Source of the DNA: Rhizobium viscosum
GTDB taxonomy: Bacteria; Pseudomonadota; Alphaproteobacteria; Rhizobiales; Rhizobiaceae
Direction of reading: 5' to 3'
DNA length: 64,000 bases
Assembly: GCF_014873945.1 (NCBI RefSeq)
Contig: NZ_JADBEC010000003.1
Coordinates: 62,001 to 126,000 of the forward strand
Of this stretch, positions 26,063 to 34,870 are shown one piece after another. The notes under the pieces are model-generated. The model was not told the DNA's origin, did not search any database, and was given only the letters and a program-made list of their open reading frames with translations. Each line of letters begins with the position of its first letter. Within the stretch, counting starts at the first letter, position 1. Position numbers and translations under genes: made by a program.

Positions 26063-27745
26063 ATGGCAATTATCGGTATCGATCTTGGCACGTCCAATTC
26101 GTTGGTGGCCGTCTGGTCGGAAAATGGTGCGGAACTCATCGCCAACGCGCTTGGCGAAACCCTGACACCATCAGCGGTCAGCATTGCCGACGACGGCGTA
26201 TTGCTGGTTGGGCGAGCCGCCGCCGATCGATTGATCACGCATCCGCAGCGCTCCGTCGCTTCATTCAAACGCTGGATGGGAAGCGCCAACGGCACGCAAC
26301 TGGCCGGCAAGACCTGGCGAGCCGAGGAACTGTCGGCACTGGTGCTGAAGTCGCTCAAGGATGACGTCGAGTCCAGCCTCGGTGAAGAGATCGTCGAGGC
26401 CGTCATTTCGGTTCCGGCCTATTTCAATGATCCTCAGCGCAAGGCGACGCTCGACGCGGCGCGACTGGCTGGCCTCAAGGTCGAGCGGCTGATCAACGAG
26501 CCCACCGCCGCGGCGCTGGCGCATGGCCTGGAAGCGGTGGGAGACGGGCGCTTTCTGATCCTCGACCTCGGCGGCGGAACATTCGACGTCTCTCTTCTGC
26601 ACAAATACGAGAATGTGATGGAAATCCGGGCTTCGGCCGGGGATTCCCTGCTCGGCGGCGATGATTTTCGCAACGTGATCGCTGAACTTCTGATCAAGCG
26701 GCATGAATTGAATGAGGCCAAGCTCGAGCCGGCTGACCGGGCGCGACTGGTGCGCGAGGCCGAAACGCTCAAATTCGCCCTGACCGACAAGGCGGAAGCA
26801 GGCTATGATTTCACGCTCGGCAAAACGAAATGTACGGGAGAGCTAAGCCGGGCTGCATTCGAGGAAGCGGCCGCTCCGCTCCTCAGGCGCATGCGCATAC
26901 CGATCGAGAGCGCCGTTCGCGACGCTCGGGTCGACATCGCAAAAATCGATCAGATCGTTCTCGTTGGCGGCGCGACCAGGATACCCCTCGTGCGCAATCT
27001 CGTCACCAGGCTGTTCGGGCGCTTTCCGCTGGTGCACGGGCGGCCCGATCATGCCATCGCGATCGGTGCGGCGGTGCAGGCCGGTCTCAAGCATCGCCGC
27101 GGTGCGCTCGATGAAATCATCATGACGGATGTATGCCCCTTCACCTTGGGAACCTCCGTCCTCGATCCCAGGGCGCCTGATGGCGTCATCCTGTCGCCGA
27201 TCATTGAACGCAATGCGGTGGTCCCGATCAGCCGGGAGAATATCTATTGGACGGCGTCGAACATGCAGACGCACGTCAATATCGAGGTGCTGCAGGGGGA
27301 GCATATGCGCCCCTCGCAGAATGTGCAGATAGGGACCGTCAGCGTATCGGTCCCGCCGGGACCGGCCGGCAGGGAGACCGTGGGTGTGCGGTTCACCTAT
27401 GACATCAACGGCGCGCTGGAAGTCGAAGTAAAAGTGATCTCGACGGGACACGTTGAACGGAAAGTCTTCCGCAACCAGTCCAATCTCAACGACCAGGAAC
27501 TCGAAAAGAGCTTCGCAGCGCTCGCATCCATCAAGCTGGCGCCACGCGATCAGCAGGAAAATCGTTCGCTGATTGCACGCGCGGAAAGACTGTACGTCGA
27601 ATCGCTGGGACCGGTGCGGGAGCATATTGCGCAGCTTCTCCTGCAATTCGAGACCGCGCTGAACGATCAGGCAAACCATGATCTTGACAGCGTGCGCCGT
27701 GCATTTGCCGAAACATTGAACCAGTTCGAACGCAGAATTCTTTGA
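26063..27745 (+). CDS. hscC: Hsp70-family chaperone, HscC type
   Basis: 560 residues, like HscC (about 556) and shorter than DnaK (about 640). Actin-like ATPase motifs: GIDLGTSNSLVAVW (phosphate 1), INEPTAAALAHG, LILDLGGGTFDVSLL (phosphate 2) and IVLVGGATRIPLVRNLV. The substrate-binding beta domain starts about residue 375 (DVCPFTLGTSV). The C-terminal helical lid is short and there is no EEVD-like tail, as in HscC. The next gene, 4 bp on, encodes a J-like protein, its probable dedicated partner. Confidence 0.9.
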   Translation: MAIIGIDLGTSNSLVAVWSENGAELIANALGETLTPSAVSIADDGVLLVGRAAADRLITHPQRSVASFKRWMGSANGTQLAGKTWRAEELSALVLKSLKDDVESSLGEEIVEAVISVPAYFNDPQRKATLDAARLAGLKVERLINEPTAAALAHGLEAVGDGRFLILDLGGGTFDVSLLHKYENVMEIRASAGDSLLGGDDFRNVIAELLIKRHELNEAKLEPADRARLVREAETLKFALTDKAEAGYDFTLGKTKCTGELSRAAFEEAAAPLLRRMRIPIESAVRDARVDIAKIDQIVLVGGATRIPLVRNLVTRLFGRFPLVHGRPDHAIAIGAAVQAGLKHRRGALDEIIMTDVCPFTLGTSVLDPRAPDGVILSPIIERNAVVPISRENIYWTASNMQTHVNIEVLQGEHMRPSQNVQIGTVSVSVPPGPAGRETVGVRFTYDINGALEVEVKVISTGHVERKVFRNQSNLNDQELEKSFAALASIKLAPRDQQENRSLIARAERLYVESLGPVREHIAQLLLQFETALNDQANHDLDSVRRAFAETLNQFERRIL

Positions 27746-27749
27746 TCCC

Positions 27750-30488
27750 ATGGTTGAAACTTGCTGGACACTCCTGCAGATCGCACCGACGCAGGAAGAA
27801 GACGATATTCGGCGGGCCTATGCCCGGCGACTCCGCGATTTCAGGCCGGACGAGGATCCGGAAGGATTCCAGCGGTTGCTCGGCGCGCGCGATGCCGCGC
27901 TGAACTGGGCGAATGCACAGCCTGCGGACCTGCTGACGGCGACCATCGATGACCGGAATGACCTGGGATGGGACGTCGATCTTGCCGAGTTGCCGGAACG
28001 AGAGAATATCGGTCGTTCCGGCGAACAACTGAAGGTGGACACGGACGGCGAGACGGTGCCGCAACCGGAATCGGCGGCTGCAAACCTCACGGAGTTTCCG
28101 GCCGAGATCGAGACGATAGACGACGGTCTGGTTTTCGAGCGCCTGAGAGAAATCGTGGCGCGGGAGAAAGCACGTCCCTGGGGCGCGGATCCCGCAGTCT
28201 ACGAAGCGCAGCCGTGGATCGAGTTGTTCAATCTGGCCGCTGGCCTGAGCCTGCAGCGTCACGAGCAATTTCTGCAAGCCGTCGGTCGTCACTTTCCGTC
28301 GATTCTCCCTCCCATCGGGCTTCAGGGGCTGGAAACCGTAAAGGAATTCGCGCAGGGGCGCGGCGTTTGTGCTGTCGTCGAAACGATCGAGCAGCAGTGC
28401 CGGTTTGCCGAGCGGCCGGCCAGCCTCGTGCAGCTTTGCGGCCAGGAAGCCGCCATGATTTACTTCTCGTGGCTGGCGCATGCTCAATCGGCACGCGGCG
28501 TTCTGCAGCGCCGAGCGGCCGGACGGGCGGCATATGTGGACGAACGGACCGGCTTGCCCGCTTTTCCGGCTGAAGACCGTATTTTCGCGTTGGAAACGGC
28601 CGATCTCGTCAAATTTCACAAGGACACGGTCGATCACGGTCGTTGGCCGTTCCGCTTCGACTGGAAGACCTTGCTCATCCCAACGACGCGGTTGGCCGCC
28701 GCAGGGCTGATCTGGCAAGGTGGCCTTTTCCTCGCACTCCTGGGCATGATTGCAGTGTGTGGCTTTTCGTTGAACAACGATACGGCGCAACTGGTTGCTG
28801 TTGCAGGCATTCCCGTTTTGCTGGTCGCACGCTTTGTCATGGCCGTCTTCATCAACCGGCTTGCAGTTGGCGCTGCACTGCAGCGGGTGATGCAAGCCGA
28901 CCGCCGGGGGCTCTGGTCAAGGAAACCCAGGCCCGATGCCTTGCGCAATCAATGGCGGGAGTATGCACGGCCCATATTCATGGGCGAATTCATTCTGTCC
29001 CTGGCGGTGCTTGTTTCGGTGCCGATCATGATCTCAACCTTCTTGATTCTGCAGGGCGATCTGGACAGGCCGGTTGAAACCGTCGTTTCGGAGATAGTCG
29101 ACTCGGCCCTCGTTGCTGTCGCAAGCGACGACCGGCTGCCTCACAGTCAGCTCTTCGAACTGATCGATTTAGTAATTGCGTCCGAACAGGCGAATTTCAG
29201 CGAACGCGGTAAGGGGACCGACCTTCTAGTGCGCGATCTCGGAGACCGCGGATGGCTGGCCGAGCTGCGCCGCCGCGAGGATCAACTGCTCGGCAACAGT
29301 TGGATGTCTGGTTCGGACCGGGTGCTGATGGGCCCCGTTCTCGTGACCCCGGCGGCGGAACGCGAACGCAAATTGCGTGTCCTTGCCGATGCATACCGCT
29401 CGGCAACGCCGGAAGGACGCATGCAGATTGAGCGATCGCTTGCAGCCTGGAAGTTGACGCTCAATTTTGCAAAAGGCCCGCAAGCCATCGCAGCAGTCTG
29501 GGCCGCCATTCCTCCGCGTACCGACGGTCCAAATCTGGACGCCTTCCCGGAGGAAATGCGCAGGCTGCTGATCGGCAAATTCCTGGCAAATGCAGTTGGC
29601 AATTTCATCGACAGCGATGTCCAGCTCGTCAGCCAGTTTCACTGGTTGCTGACGGTTCCCGCCGATAGGCTTTATGAGATCGGGCCGCTACGGTCAGTCG
29701 CTGTATTGGATGATAATGCAGCAAACAGTCCGTCCCTCACACCGGTCGGCTGGGATAACAGTGATGAAACCGGCGCAGCACGTTATTTCAGAGAGTATGG
29801 CGATCGCCCTGCGACCAAGGCGCCGGAGTTGCCTCGTCTGAATGCTGCATTGGCGCGCTCGAGTTATTTCGACGTTGCCCGCACGTGCCTTGATTTGACC
29901 GGCGAAGCGGATCGTTCGCATATGCGTCAGCTGATCGCGCGGTCCTTGGCGAATTCGCCCGATGCCAGCATTTCGTCGAGTGCCGATCTTTGGCAGACGT
30001 TGGGTCGGCTCGCGCTCGCGGATCCTGCGTGCTACCGCAAGGTTTCCATAACCGGAAGGGTGTCCAGTCCCGAATTGTCATTGAGCCAACTGGATAACCA
30101 GTTCGACAAACTCGATGATGATCTGGATCGGCTCACCGAGGCCGAGCCGGATGCCATGGGAGAGCTTCTCCAGTCCGTCGTCCCGCAGGAGGGCATTTTC
30201 GGTTTCACCCGTGACCGGCTGCTTTCACACGCGCACTTTCTTGTCGGTCGGTGGTTTCTCAATAGACGGGACTATCGCAATGCGATCCTGGAATTCGATC
30301 AGGCGCTGAGCGCAAGGGAGTGCAACGAGTCTTACGTTCAGCGACGGCAGGCGCTTCAGGCGACGGGAGATGACAAGCGGGCTGAGACGGATCTTCAGCT
30401 GGCATTCCAAAGATCCGGATGGTGCATGATCGGAGGCGCGGATACTGAGGTCCTGAGATCGTCACTCGAGCCATTGATGAAAAAATGA
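27750..30488 (+). CDS. Membrane J-domain-like protein, putative HscC co-chaperone
   Basis: 912 residues. The first 55 look like a J domain: CWTLLQIAPTQEEDDIRRAY, RRLRDFRPDEDPEGF, then LLGARDAAL. The HPD that triggers Hsp70 ATPase is RPD here (residues 32-34). A soluble region follows, then hydrophobic helices at about 318-340, 347-368 and 413-434, and a long C-terminal part ending in TPR-like helices (GRWFLNRRDYRNAILEFDQAL, about 833-855, and one more). The HscC partners DjlB and DjlC of E. coli are similarly built but about half as long. Spacing of 4 bp after hscC implies translational coupling. Function unproven. Confidence 0.72.
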   Translation: MVETCWTLLQIAPTQEEDDIRRAYARRLRDFRPDEDPEGFQRLLGARDAALNWANAQPADLLTATIDDRNDLGWDVDLAELPERENIGRSGEQLKVDTDGETVPQPESAAANLTEFPAEIETIDDGLVFERLREIVAREKARPWGADPAVYEAQPWIELFNLAAGLSLQRHEQFLQAVGRHFPSILPPIGLQGLETVKEFAQGRGVCAVVETIEQQCRFAERPASLVQLCGQEAAMIYFSWLAHAQSARGVLQRRAAGRAAYVDERTGLPAFPAEDRIFALETADLVKFHKDTVDHGRWPFRFDWKTLLIPTTRLAAAGLIWQGGLFLALLGMIAVCGFSLNNDTAQLVAVAGIPVLLVARFVMAVFINRLAVGAALQRVMQADRRGLWSRKPRPDALRNQWREYARPIFMGEFILSLAVLVSVPIMISTFLILQGDLDRPVETVVSEIVDSALVAVASDDRLPHSQLFELIDLVIASEQANFSERGKGTDLLVRDLGDRGWLAELRRREDQLLGNSWMSGSDRVLMGPVLVTPAAERERKLRVLADAYRSATPEGRMQIERSLAAWKLTLNFAKGPQAIAAVWAAIPPRTDGPNLDAFPEEMRRLLIGKFLANAVGNFIDSDVQLVSQFHWLLTVPADRLYEIGPLRSVAVLDDNAANSPSLTPVGWDNSDETGAARYFREYGDRPATKAPELPRLNAALARSSYFDVARTCLDLTGEADRSHMRQLIARSLANSPDASISSSADLWQTLGRLALADPACYRKVSITGRVSSPELSLSQLDNQFDKLDDDLDRLTEAEPDAMGELLQSVVPQEGIFGFTRDRLLSHAHFLVGRWFLNRRDYRNAILEFDQALSARECNESYVQRRQALQATGDDKRAETDLQLAFQRSGWCMIGGADTEVLRSSLEPLMKK

Positions 30489-30606
30489 GCCTACGCAGCC
30501 CCTATTGGAGGCGCTGCACGTCACGTTGTCGTGCATGCCGCCGAAGGCCGTGCGCTGTCCTTTCCTGCCCATTCTATAAGCCGGACCGCAATCAACCGGA
30601 GCCGCA

Positions 30607-30825
30607 TCAGTGGATCGGGCCTTCCTTGCGCTCGAGTAAGAGTTCCAGATTGTCGAGGCCGATCTCGGTGCCCTGGAGGCGAGCGCCATTGTCGGCGTAG
30701 CCGTCGAGGGAGACCACCTGTTCGGTGAAGACCATCCTGGTGCCGCTGCGTGCCGCTTCGAAGGAAACGGTGGCGAGCGAGGCAGAGATGCGGGTTTCCC
30801 CGAGCTTCATCTCATAGGCATAGAA
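30607..30825 (-). pseudogene. 3' remnant of an SRPBCC/AHSA1-family gene
   Basis: The frame reads YAYEMKLGETRISASLATVSFE, GTRMVFTEQVVSLDGY and GTEIGLDNLELLL, the C-terminal half of activator-of-Hsp90-like SRPBCC proteins. Nothing of the N-terminal half lies upstream: homology stops near 30825, where the ssuB remnant begins within about 10 bp on the other strand. An ATG at 30810 could still start a 67-residue product, but the fold would be incomplete. Confidence 0.6.
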
Positions 30826-30835
30826 ATGCGGGCGT

Positions 30836-31162
30836 TATCGTCGTCGGTCTCGGCGAAGGTATCGAGAAGAAGCGGGCGCTGGAAGAAGCCAAGGCTGTGC
30901 TTGCCGAAGTGCAACTCGCCGAAAAGGCCGGCGAATGGCGAACCGCGTCTGGCGCGAACTCGGCTGCACCACCGTGCTCGTCACCCATGATGTCAGCGAG
31001 GCGGTGCATCTGGCCGACCGGGTCATCGTACTGGAAGAGGGCCGCATTGCGCTCGATCTCGCCATTCCCTATCCGCACCCGCGCCGCCACGGTAATCCTG
31101 CGCTGGCGGAGCTGGAGGGGCGGCTGCTCTCGGCCATTCTCGGCGGTGATGGCGGGCATTAG
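30836..31162 (+). pseudogene. Truncated, internally deleted copy of ssuB
   Basis: Nearly identical to the intact ssuB from its VVVGLGEGIEKKRAL region to the stop. The 5' part with Walker A and the Q-loop is missing. A further 136 bp (matching 25247-25382) are deleted, removing the ABC signature and Walker B and shifting the frame. The last 75 codons remain open (VWRELGCTTVLVTHD to the end). It cannot encode a working ATPase. Same orientation as ssuB, on the far side of the hscC/J module. Confidence 0.85.
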
Positions 31163-31325
31163 GTCCGCCGTTCATCCTCTCTCGAAGCAAGGGCTTAAGT
31201 GCCGGCAAAGTGACATTGCGTCACTGCGATCGCGCGAGGCGAGACACGAGCGCAGATTATCCGCTAAATAGGGGCAGGTTCGCATCATCGCGAGGCCTGG
31301 CATTCAATCACAGCGGATCACTCCC

Positions 31326-31976
31326 ATGACCATTCAACTTTACGGCTTCTGGCGCTCCAATGCAGCTTTCCGCGTCCGTGTGGCGCTTGCCTTGAAGAAA
31401 TTGCCTTTCGAAGAAATCGAGATCGACATTCTCTCCGGGCATCAATTCGATGCCGCCTATGCGGAAGTAAATGCCGAGCGTGTCGTGCCGACGCTGGTTC
31501 ACGACGGTCACCGGGTCTTCCAGTCGCTGGCGATCATGGAATATCTTGATGATATCCATCCCGAGCCAAGGCTGATGCCCGTTGACGCCAGGGAGAAGGC
31601 CTATGCCCGGTCGCTGGCGTTGGTTGCCGTCGCCGATGCCCATCCGCTGATCGTGCCGCGCGTGCGCAAACATCTCGGCCAGGCCCTCGGCGCCGATGCA
31701 TCTGCGATCGAGGCATGGTGCCGGCATTGGACGACGGAGGGACTTGCGACCTACGAGCGCCTGCTCATGCGGCGGCCGCCCGCACCCTTTGCGCTGGGCG
31801 AGACCCCCGGCATTGCCGATATCTGCATCGCCGGCCAGATCGTCTTGGCCGAGTTCAACAAGATCGACCTCTCGGCCTTTCCGGCCGTGGCGGCTCTTGG
31901 GACGCGCTGTTTCGACCTTCCGGAATTTGCGCAAGCCCATCCGTCCCAGCAGGCCGGCTATTCGAACGCTCACTAG
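31326..31976 (+). CDS. Glutathione S-transferase family protein, maleylacetoacetate isomerase-like
   Basis: 216 residues. Thioredoxin-like N-terminal domain with LYGFWRSNAAFRVRVALALK, then ERVVPTLVHDG and QSLAIMEYLDD, which bind glutathione; all-helical C-terminal domain with PGIADICIAGQI. The layout is that of zeta-class GSTs. However, the SSCSWRVR active-site motif of true isomerases is SNAAFRVR here, without the Ser-Ser-Cys. Tyrosine-degradation function is therefore doubtful, and no homogentisate genes are nearby. Confidence 0.75.
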   Translation: MTIQLYGFWRSNAAFRVRVALALKKLPFEEIEIDILSGHQFDAAYAEVNAERVVPTLVHDGHRVFQSLAIMEYLDDIHPEPRLMPVDAREKAYARSLALVAVADAHPLIVPRVRKHLGQALGADASAIEAWCRHWTTEGLATYERLLMRRPPAPFALGETPGIADICIAGQIVLAEFNKIDLSAFPAVAALGTRCFDLPEFAQAHPSQQAGYSNAH

Positions 31977-31991
31977 GACGGCAGGCGCCTG

Positions 31992-32675
31992 CTATTCTTG
32001 GGGCCGAAACTCGTCCGGCAAATCTTCCTTGTAGGGATAGAACTTGAAATAGGGCAGCGCCTCTTTCAGCACGCGGGCGAAGGAGGGGCGCTCCAGCAGG
32101 CGGCGGTAATAGGCTTCCAGCCCCGGCCGTTTCTCCGTGAAAGGCACCAGCGTGCGGGCATAGAAGAGGGCGGGTGCTGCGGCGCAGTCGGCCATGGTGA
32201 AGGCGTCGCCGGTGATCCAGGCTTTGCCGTCGATCTGCTTTTCCACCATGTCGTAGGCAAGGGACAGCATGGCGCGCGCTTCGTTGACGCCGTGCGGATC
32301 GGCCGAGTCTTCCGGGCGTATCCGGTCTATGACGATCTTCTGCATCGGCACCTGCACATAGAGATCGAAGAAGCGGTCCCAGAGGCGGACCTGCAGGCCG
32401 GCATTGGTTTCCTCTGGTACGAGCGGGACCGGGCCAGGATAGTGCCGATCCAGATATTCGATGATGATGCTGGTTTCGGGAACCGTGCTATCGCGCGTCT
32501 CATCACGCAGGATGGGGATCTTGCCGACCGGCCAGAAGCGCAGGAGATCGGCGCTCGACTGTTCGTCGGCGAGATCGACGAAGCGGTTTTCGAAGGGCGT
32601 CCCGTTCTCATAAAGCGCGATCAGCACCTTGTGGCAGAAGGAGGCAAGCGGATGCTGGTAGAGAACGAGCGCCAT
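31992..32675 (-). CDS. Glutathione S-transferase family protein
   Basis: 227 residues. N-terminal domain LYQHPLASFCHKVLIALYENG, WPVGKIPILRDE and PETSIIIEYLD (cis-Pro and the E-S/T-x-I-I glutathione motif); helical C-terminal domain with AWITGDAFTMADCAAAPALFYA. Cytosolic. It converges with the zeta-like GST gene with 15 bp between stops. Substrate unknown. Confidence 0.82.
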   Translation of the reverse strand: MALVLYQHPLASFCHKVLIALYENGTPFENRFVDLADEQSSADLLRFWPVGKIPILRDETRDSTVPETSIIIEYLDRHYPGPVPLVPEETNAGLQVRLWDRFFDLYVQVPMQKIVIDRIRPEDSADPHGVNEARAMLSLAYDMVEKQIDGKAWITGDAFTMADCAAAPALFYARTLVPFTEKRPGLEAYYRRLLERPSFARVLKEALPYFKFYPYKEDLPDEFRPQE

Positions 32676-32745
32676 GCATTGACCTTTCCTGATGAGATCA
32701 GGTCAAGAAATTAGCAAGGCGCCCGCAAAATGCCAGATGGCACCT

Positions 32746-33567
32746 TCAGCCGTTATAGCGCGCCGTCACCAGATGGCCGGGGCTCGGCTGGCCCTCCTGC
32801 ATGCGCACGTTGATCTCCATCATCTCGATGAGCTCAAAGCCTGTGGCGGCCAGGCGCTCGCGGATATAGGTCTCGGTGTGGATGAAACGCTGGTGCGGGC
32901 CAACCATATAGGGGCGGCCGTCCGCCAGCCTTTCAGGCAGGGTTTCTGAGGAGAAGATGAAGATGCCGCCGGCATTCATGTTTTCGGCAGCGCCGAAGAA
33001 GAGCGGCTCCAGCGCTCCGAGATAGGGCAGCACGTCGGTTGCGGTGATCAGGTCGAAGGGCTCTTCGTCATTATCGTCGAGGAAATCCTCGACCTCGGCG
33101 ACGAAGAGCGTCTCGTAGACTTCCTTCTCATCGGCGATGACGACCATGTTTTCGGAGATATCGATGCCGATCATCTCCTCGCAGAGGTCATTCAGCGCGC
33201 TGCCCGTCAGGCCGGTGCCGCAACCGAGATCTAGCATGCGTTTGAAGGGGCCGAGCTTCAGGTCCTGCAGGCGCTGGCGCACGAGCATCGGCACGTGGTA
33301 GCCGAGTTGCTCCACCAGCACATCCTCGAAGACTTCGGCATGCTGATCGAAGAGGGTTTCGACATAGGCGTCCGGCGCCCGGACAGGCGTTTCGCCGCGA
33401 CCCATGGAGGCAATACGCACAGCCGCGCCGCCGTGATCGTCGGGATCGATGGCCAGGACTTCCTGATAGGCTTCCACGGCCGCATCGATGTCCCCGGCTT
33501 TTTCAAGCGCAAGAGCGCGGTTATAGGCTTCCGCAAGAGCCTCTTCGTCGATCTTCTTTTTGTTCAT
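32746..33567 (-). CDS. TPR-containing SAM-dependent methyltransferase
   Basis: 273 residues. One TPR-like unit at the N-terminus (LAEAYNRALALEKAGDIDAAVEAYQEVLAIDPDD), then a class I methyltransferase with the SAM site MLDLGCGTGLTG, the acidic loop MIGIDISENM, and FDLITATDVLPYLG. A second half like HLVTARYNG ends the protein. The TPR suggests a protein target or partner. Substrate unknown. Confidence 0.82.
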   Translation of the reverse strand: MNKKKIDEEALAEAYNRALALEKAGDIDAAVEAYQEVLAIDPDDHGGAAVRIASMGRGETPVRAPDAYVETLFDQHAEVFEDVLVEQLGYHVPMLVRQRLQDLKLGPFKRMLDLGCGTGLTGSALNDLCEEMIGIDISENMVVIADEKEVYETLFVAEVEDFLDDNDEEPFDLITATDVLPYLGALEPLFFGAAENMNAGGIFIFSSETLPERLADGRPYMVGPHQRFIHTETYIRERLAATGFELIEMMEINVRMQEGQPSPGHLVTARYNG

Positions 33568-33610
33568 GCGGGCGTTTTAGAGCCCACAGCTTACCATCGC
33601 AACTGCAATT

Positions 33611-33877
33611 TCAGTGCAATATGAATTCGCCCTTAAGGGAGCGCCATTCCGTTGCCGAAATGAGCCTGCGGTGAATGTAACGCACCGAATGCAGCGGCCC
33701 GTCCAGTTTCTCCTGCCAGAATTTCAGAAAACCGCGCATTTCCGGAAAGTCCGGGGCGAGGTCGTAGTCCTGCCAGATATAGGTCTGGAGAAAGGCCGGA
33801 TGATCCGGCATGCGATAGAGGATCTGCGCTGTCGTCAGCCCATAACCCTTGAGCTGTTTTTCCATGTCCTTGTGCAT
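33611..33877 (-). CDS. usg: Usg family protein
   Basis: 88 residues with LKGYGLTTAQILYRMPDHP, LQTYIWQDYDLAPDFPEM and FLKFWQEKLDGPLHSVRYIH, all strongly conserved in the Usg family of alphaproteobacteria. Soluble, no signal peptide. Function unknown; the name comes from a gene upstream of trpF in Caulobacter. No trp gene adjoins it here. Confidence 0.88.
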   Translation of the reverse strand: MHKDMEKQLKGYGLTTAQILYRMPDHPAFLQTYIWQDYDLAPDFPEMRGFLKFWQEKLDGPLHSVRYIHRRLISATEWRSLKGEFILH

Positions 33878-34039
33878 CTTGTCTCGCTTCTTCTTGTTCC
33901 CACTCCGCGCTTATTAGCGCCACATGATATGAGATCATGCAGTGGTTAACCGAAGCTTGACAGATAGCGCATAAAAGAGCTATTTATTTTTGATTTCAAA
34001 TACTTAGCAGCAATCTCCGGGGAGTGCTGCTAAGTCTTT

Positions 34040-34870
34040 TCAGCGCTTCAAATGACGCGTCAGGCGGCGTTCGATCCAGTTCCAGAGATGGCGAAGCGCC
34101 TCGACGATGGCGAGGTAGAAGATCGCCGCCCATAGGTAGGTCTGGTAATCAAAAGTGCGCGAGAAGGCATAGCGCGTCTCGCCCATGAGGTCGAGCACGG
34201 TAATGATGGCAACGACCGCCGAGCCCTTGATGAGCAGGATGATCTCGTTGCCATAGGGGCGCAGCGCCACGATGAAGGCCTGCGGCAGGATGATCTTGCG
34301 GAAAGCGATGACCCTGTGGATGCCGAGTGCATCGGCCGCCTCGCGCTGGCCATACGGAACGCTTTCGATTGCGCCGCGCAGGATTTCAGCCTGATAGGCC
34401 GCGGTATTGATGGTCATGGCGAAGACGCCGCAAAACCAGGCATCGCGGAAGAACCACCAGAGACCGACCGATTCCAGCTGCGGCCGGAACGCACCGAGGC
34501 CGTAATAGACCAGGAAGAGCTGGGCAAGCAGCGGCGTGCCGCGGAAGAAATAGATGTAGCCGTAGGCGAGCCAGCTCAGCACGCGACTTTTCGACATGCG
34601 CGCCATGGCGAGCGGCAGCGACAGGACGGCGCCGCAGACAACGGAAAGGCTCACAATGCTGAGCGTCATCCACAGGCCATGCAGATAACGCGGCCCGTAG
34701 CGGGTGAACTTCTCGGGATCCCAGCCATTGATGACGGTGTAGATCAAAAGCGCGGCAAGCAGCGCCCAGAAGGCCACGAATATATAGCCGGCGAAACGTG
34801 AGGCCGTCATCGGCTTTGCCACCGCGCGGGGTGCCGGCTGCGGCGGGATCAATGTTTCAGCGTAGCTCAT
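34040..34870 (-). CDS. Polar amino-acid ABC transporter permease (HisM/OccM type)
   Basis: 276 residues from the ATG at 34870. The N-terminal tail is followed by helices, with TLSIVSLSVVCGAVLSLPLAMARMS and the EAA loop EAADALGIHRVIAFRKIILPQA that contacts the ATPase. The start overlaps the stop of the preceding permease (ATGA). The pair HisQ/HisM-like permeases with binding proteins for cationic or related amino acids is typical of PAAT transporters. No ATPase follows; the next gene is usg. Confidence 0.87.
   Translation of the reverse strand: MSYAETLIPPQPAPRAVAKPMTASRFAGYIFVAFWALLAALLIYTVINGWDPEKFTRYGPRYLHGLWMTLSIVSLSVVCGAVLSLPLAMARMSKSRVLSWLAYGYIYFFRGTPLLAQLFLVYYGLGAFRPQLESVGLWWFFRDAWFCGVFAMTINTAAYQAEILRGAIESVPYGQREAADALGIHRVIAFRKIILPQAFIVALRPYGNEIILLIKGSAVVAIITVLDLMGETRYAFSRTFDYQTYLWAAIFYLAIVEALRHLWNWIERRLTRHLKR

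Noticed and set aside
26063..30488. Type VI secretion or toxin-immunity island around the Hsp70/J genes
   Set aside because: No tss, vgr, Hcp, PAAR or toxin genes are present, and the Rap1a-like remnant is 24 kb away.
30929..31162. Tail of the ssuB remnant as a functional small gene
   Set aside because: It begins in frame only after the deletion, lacks every nucleotide-binding motif except the switch His, and matches the end of the intact gene.
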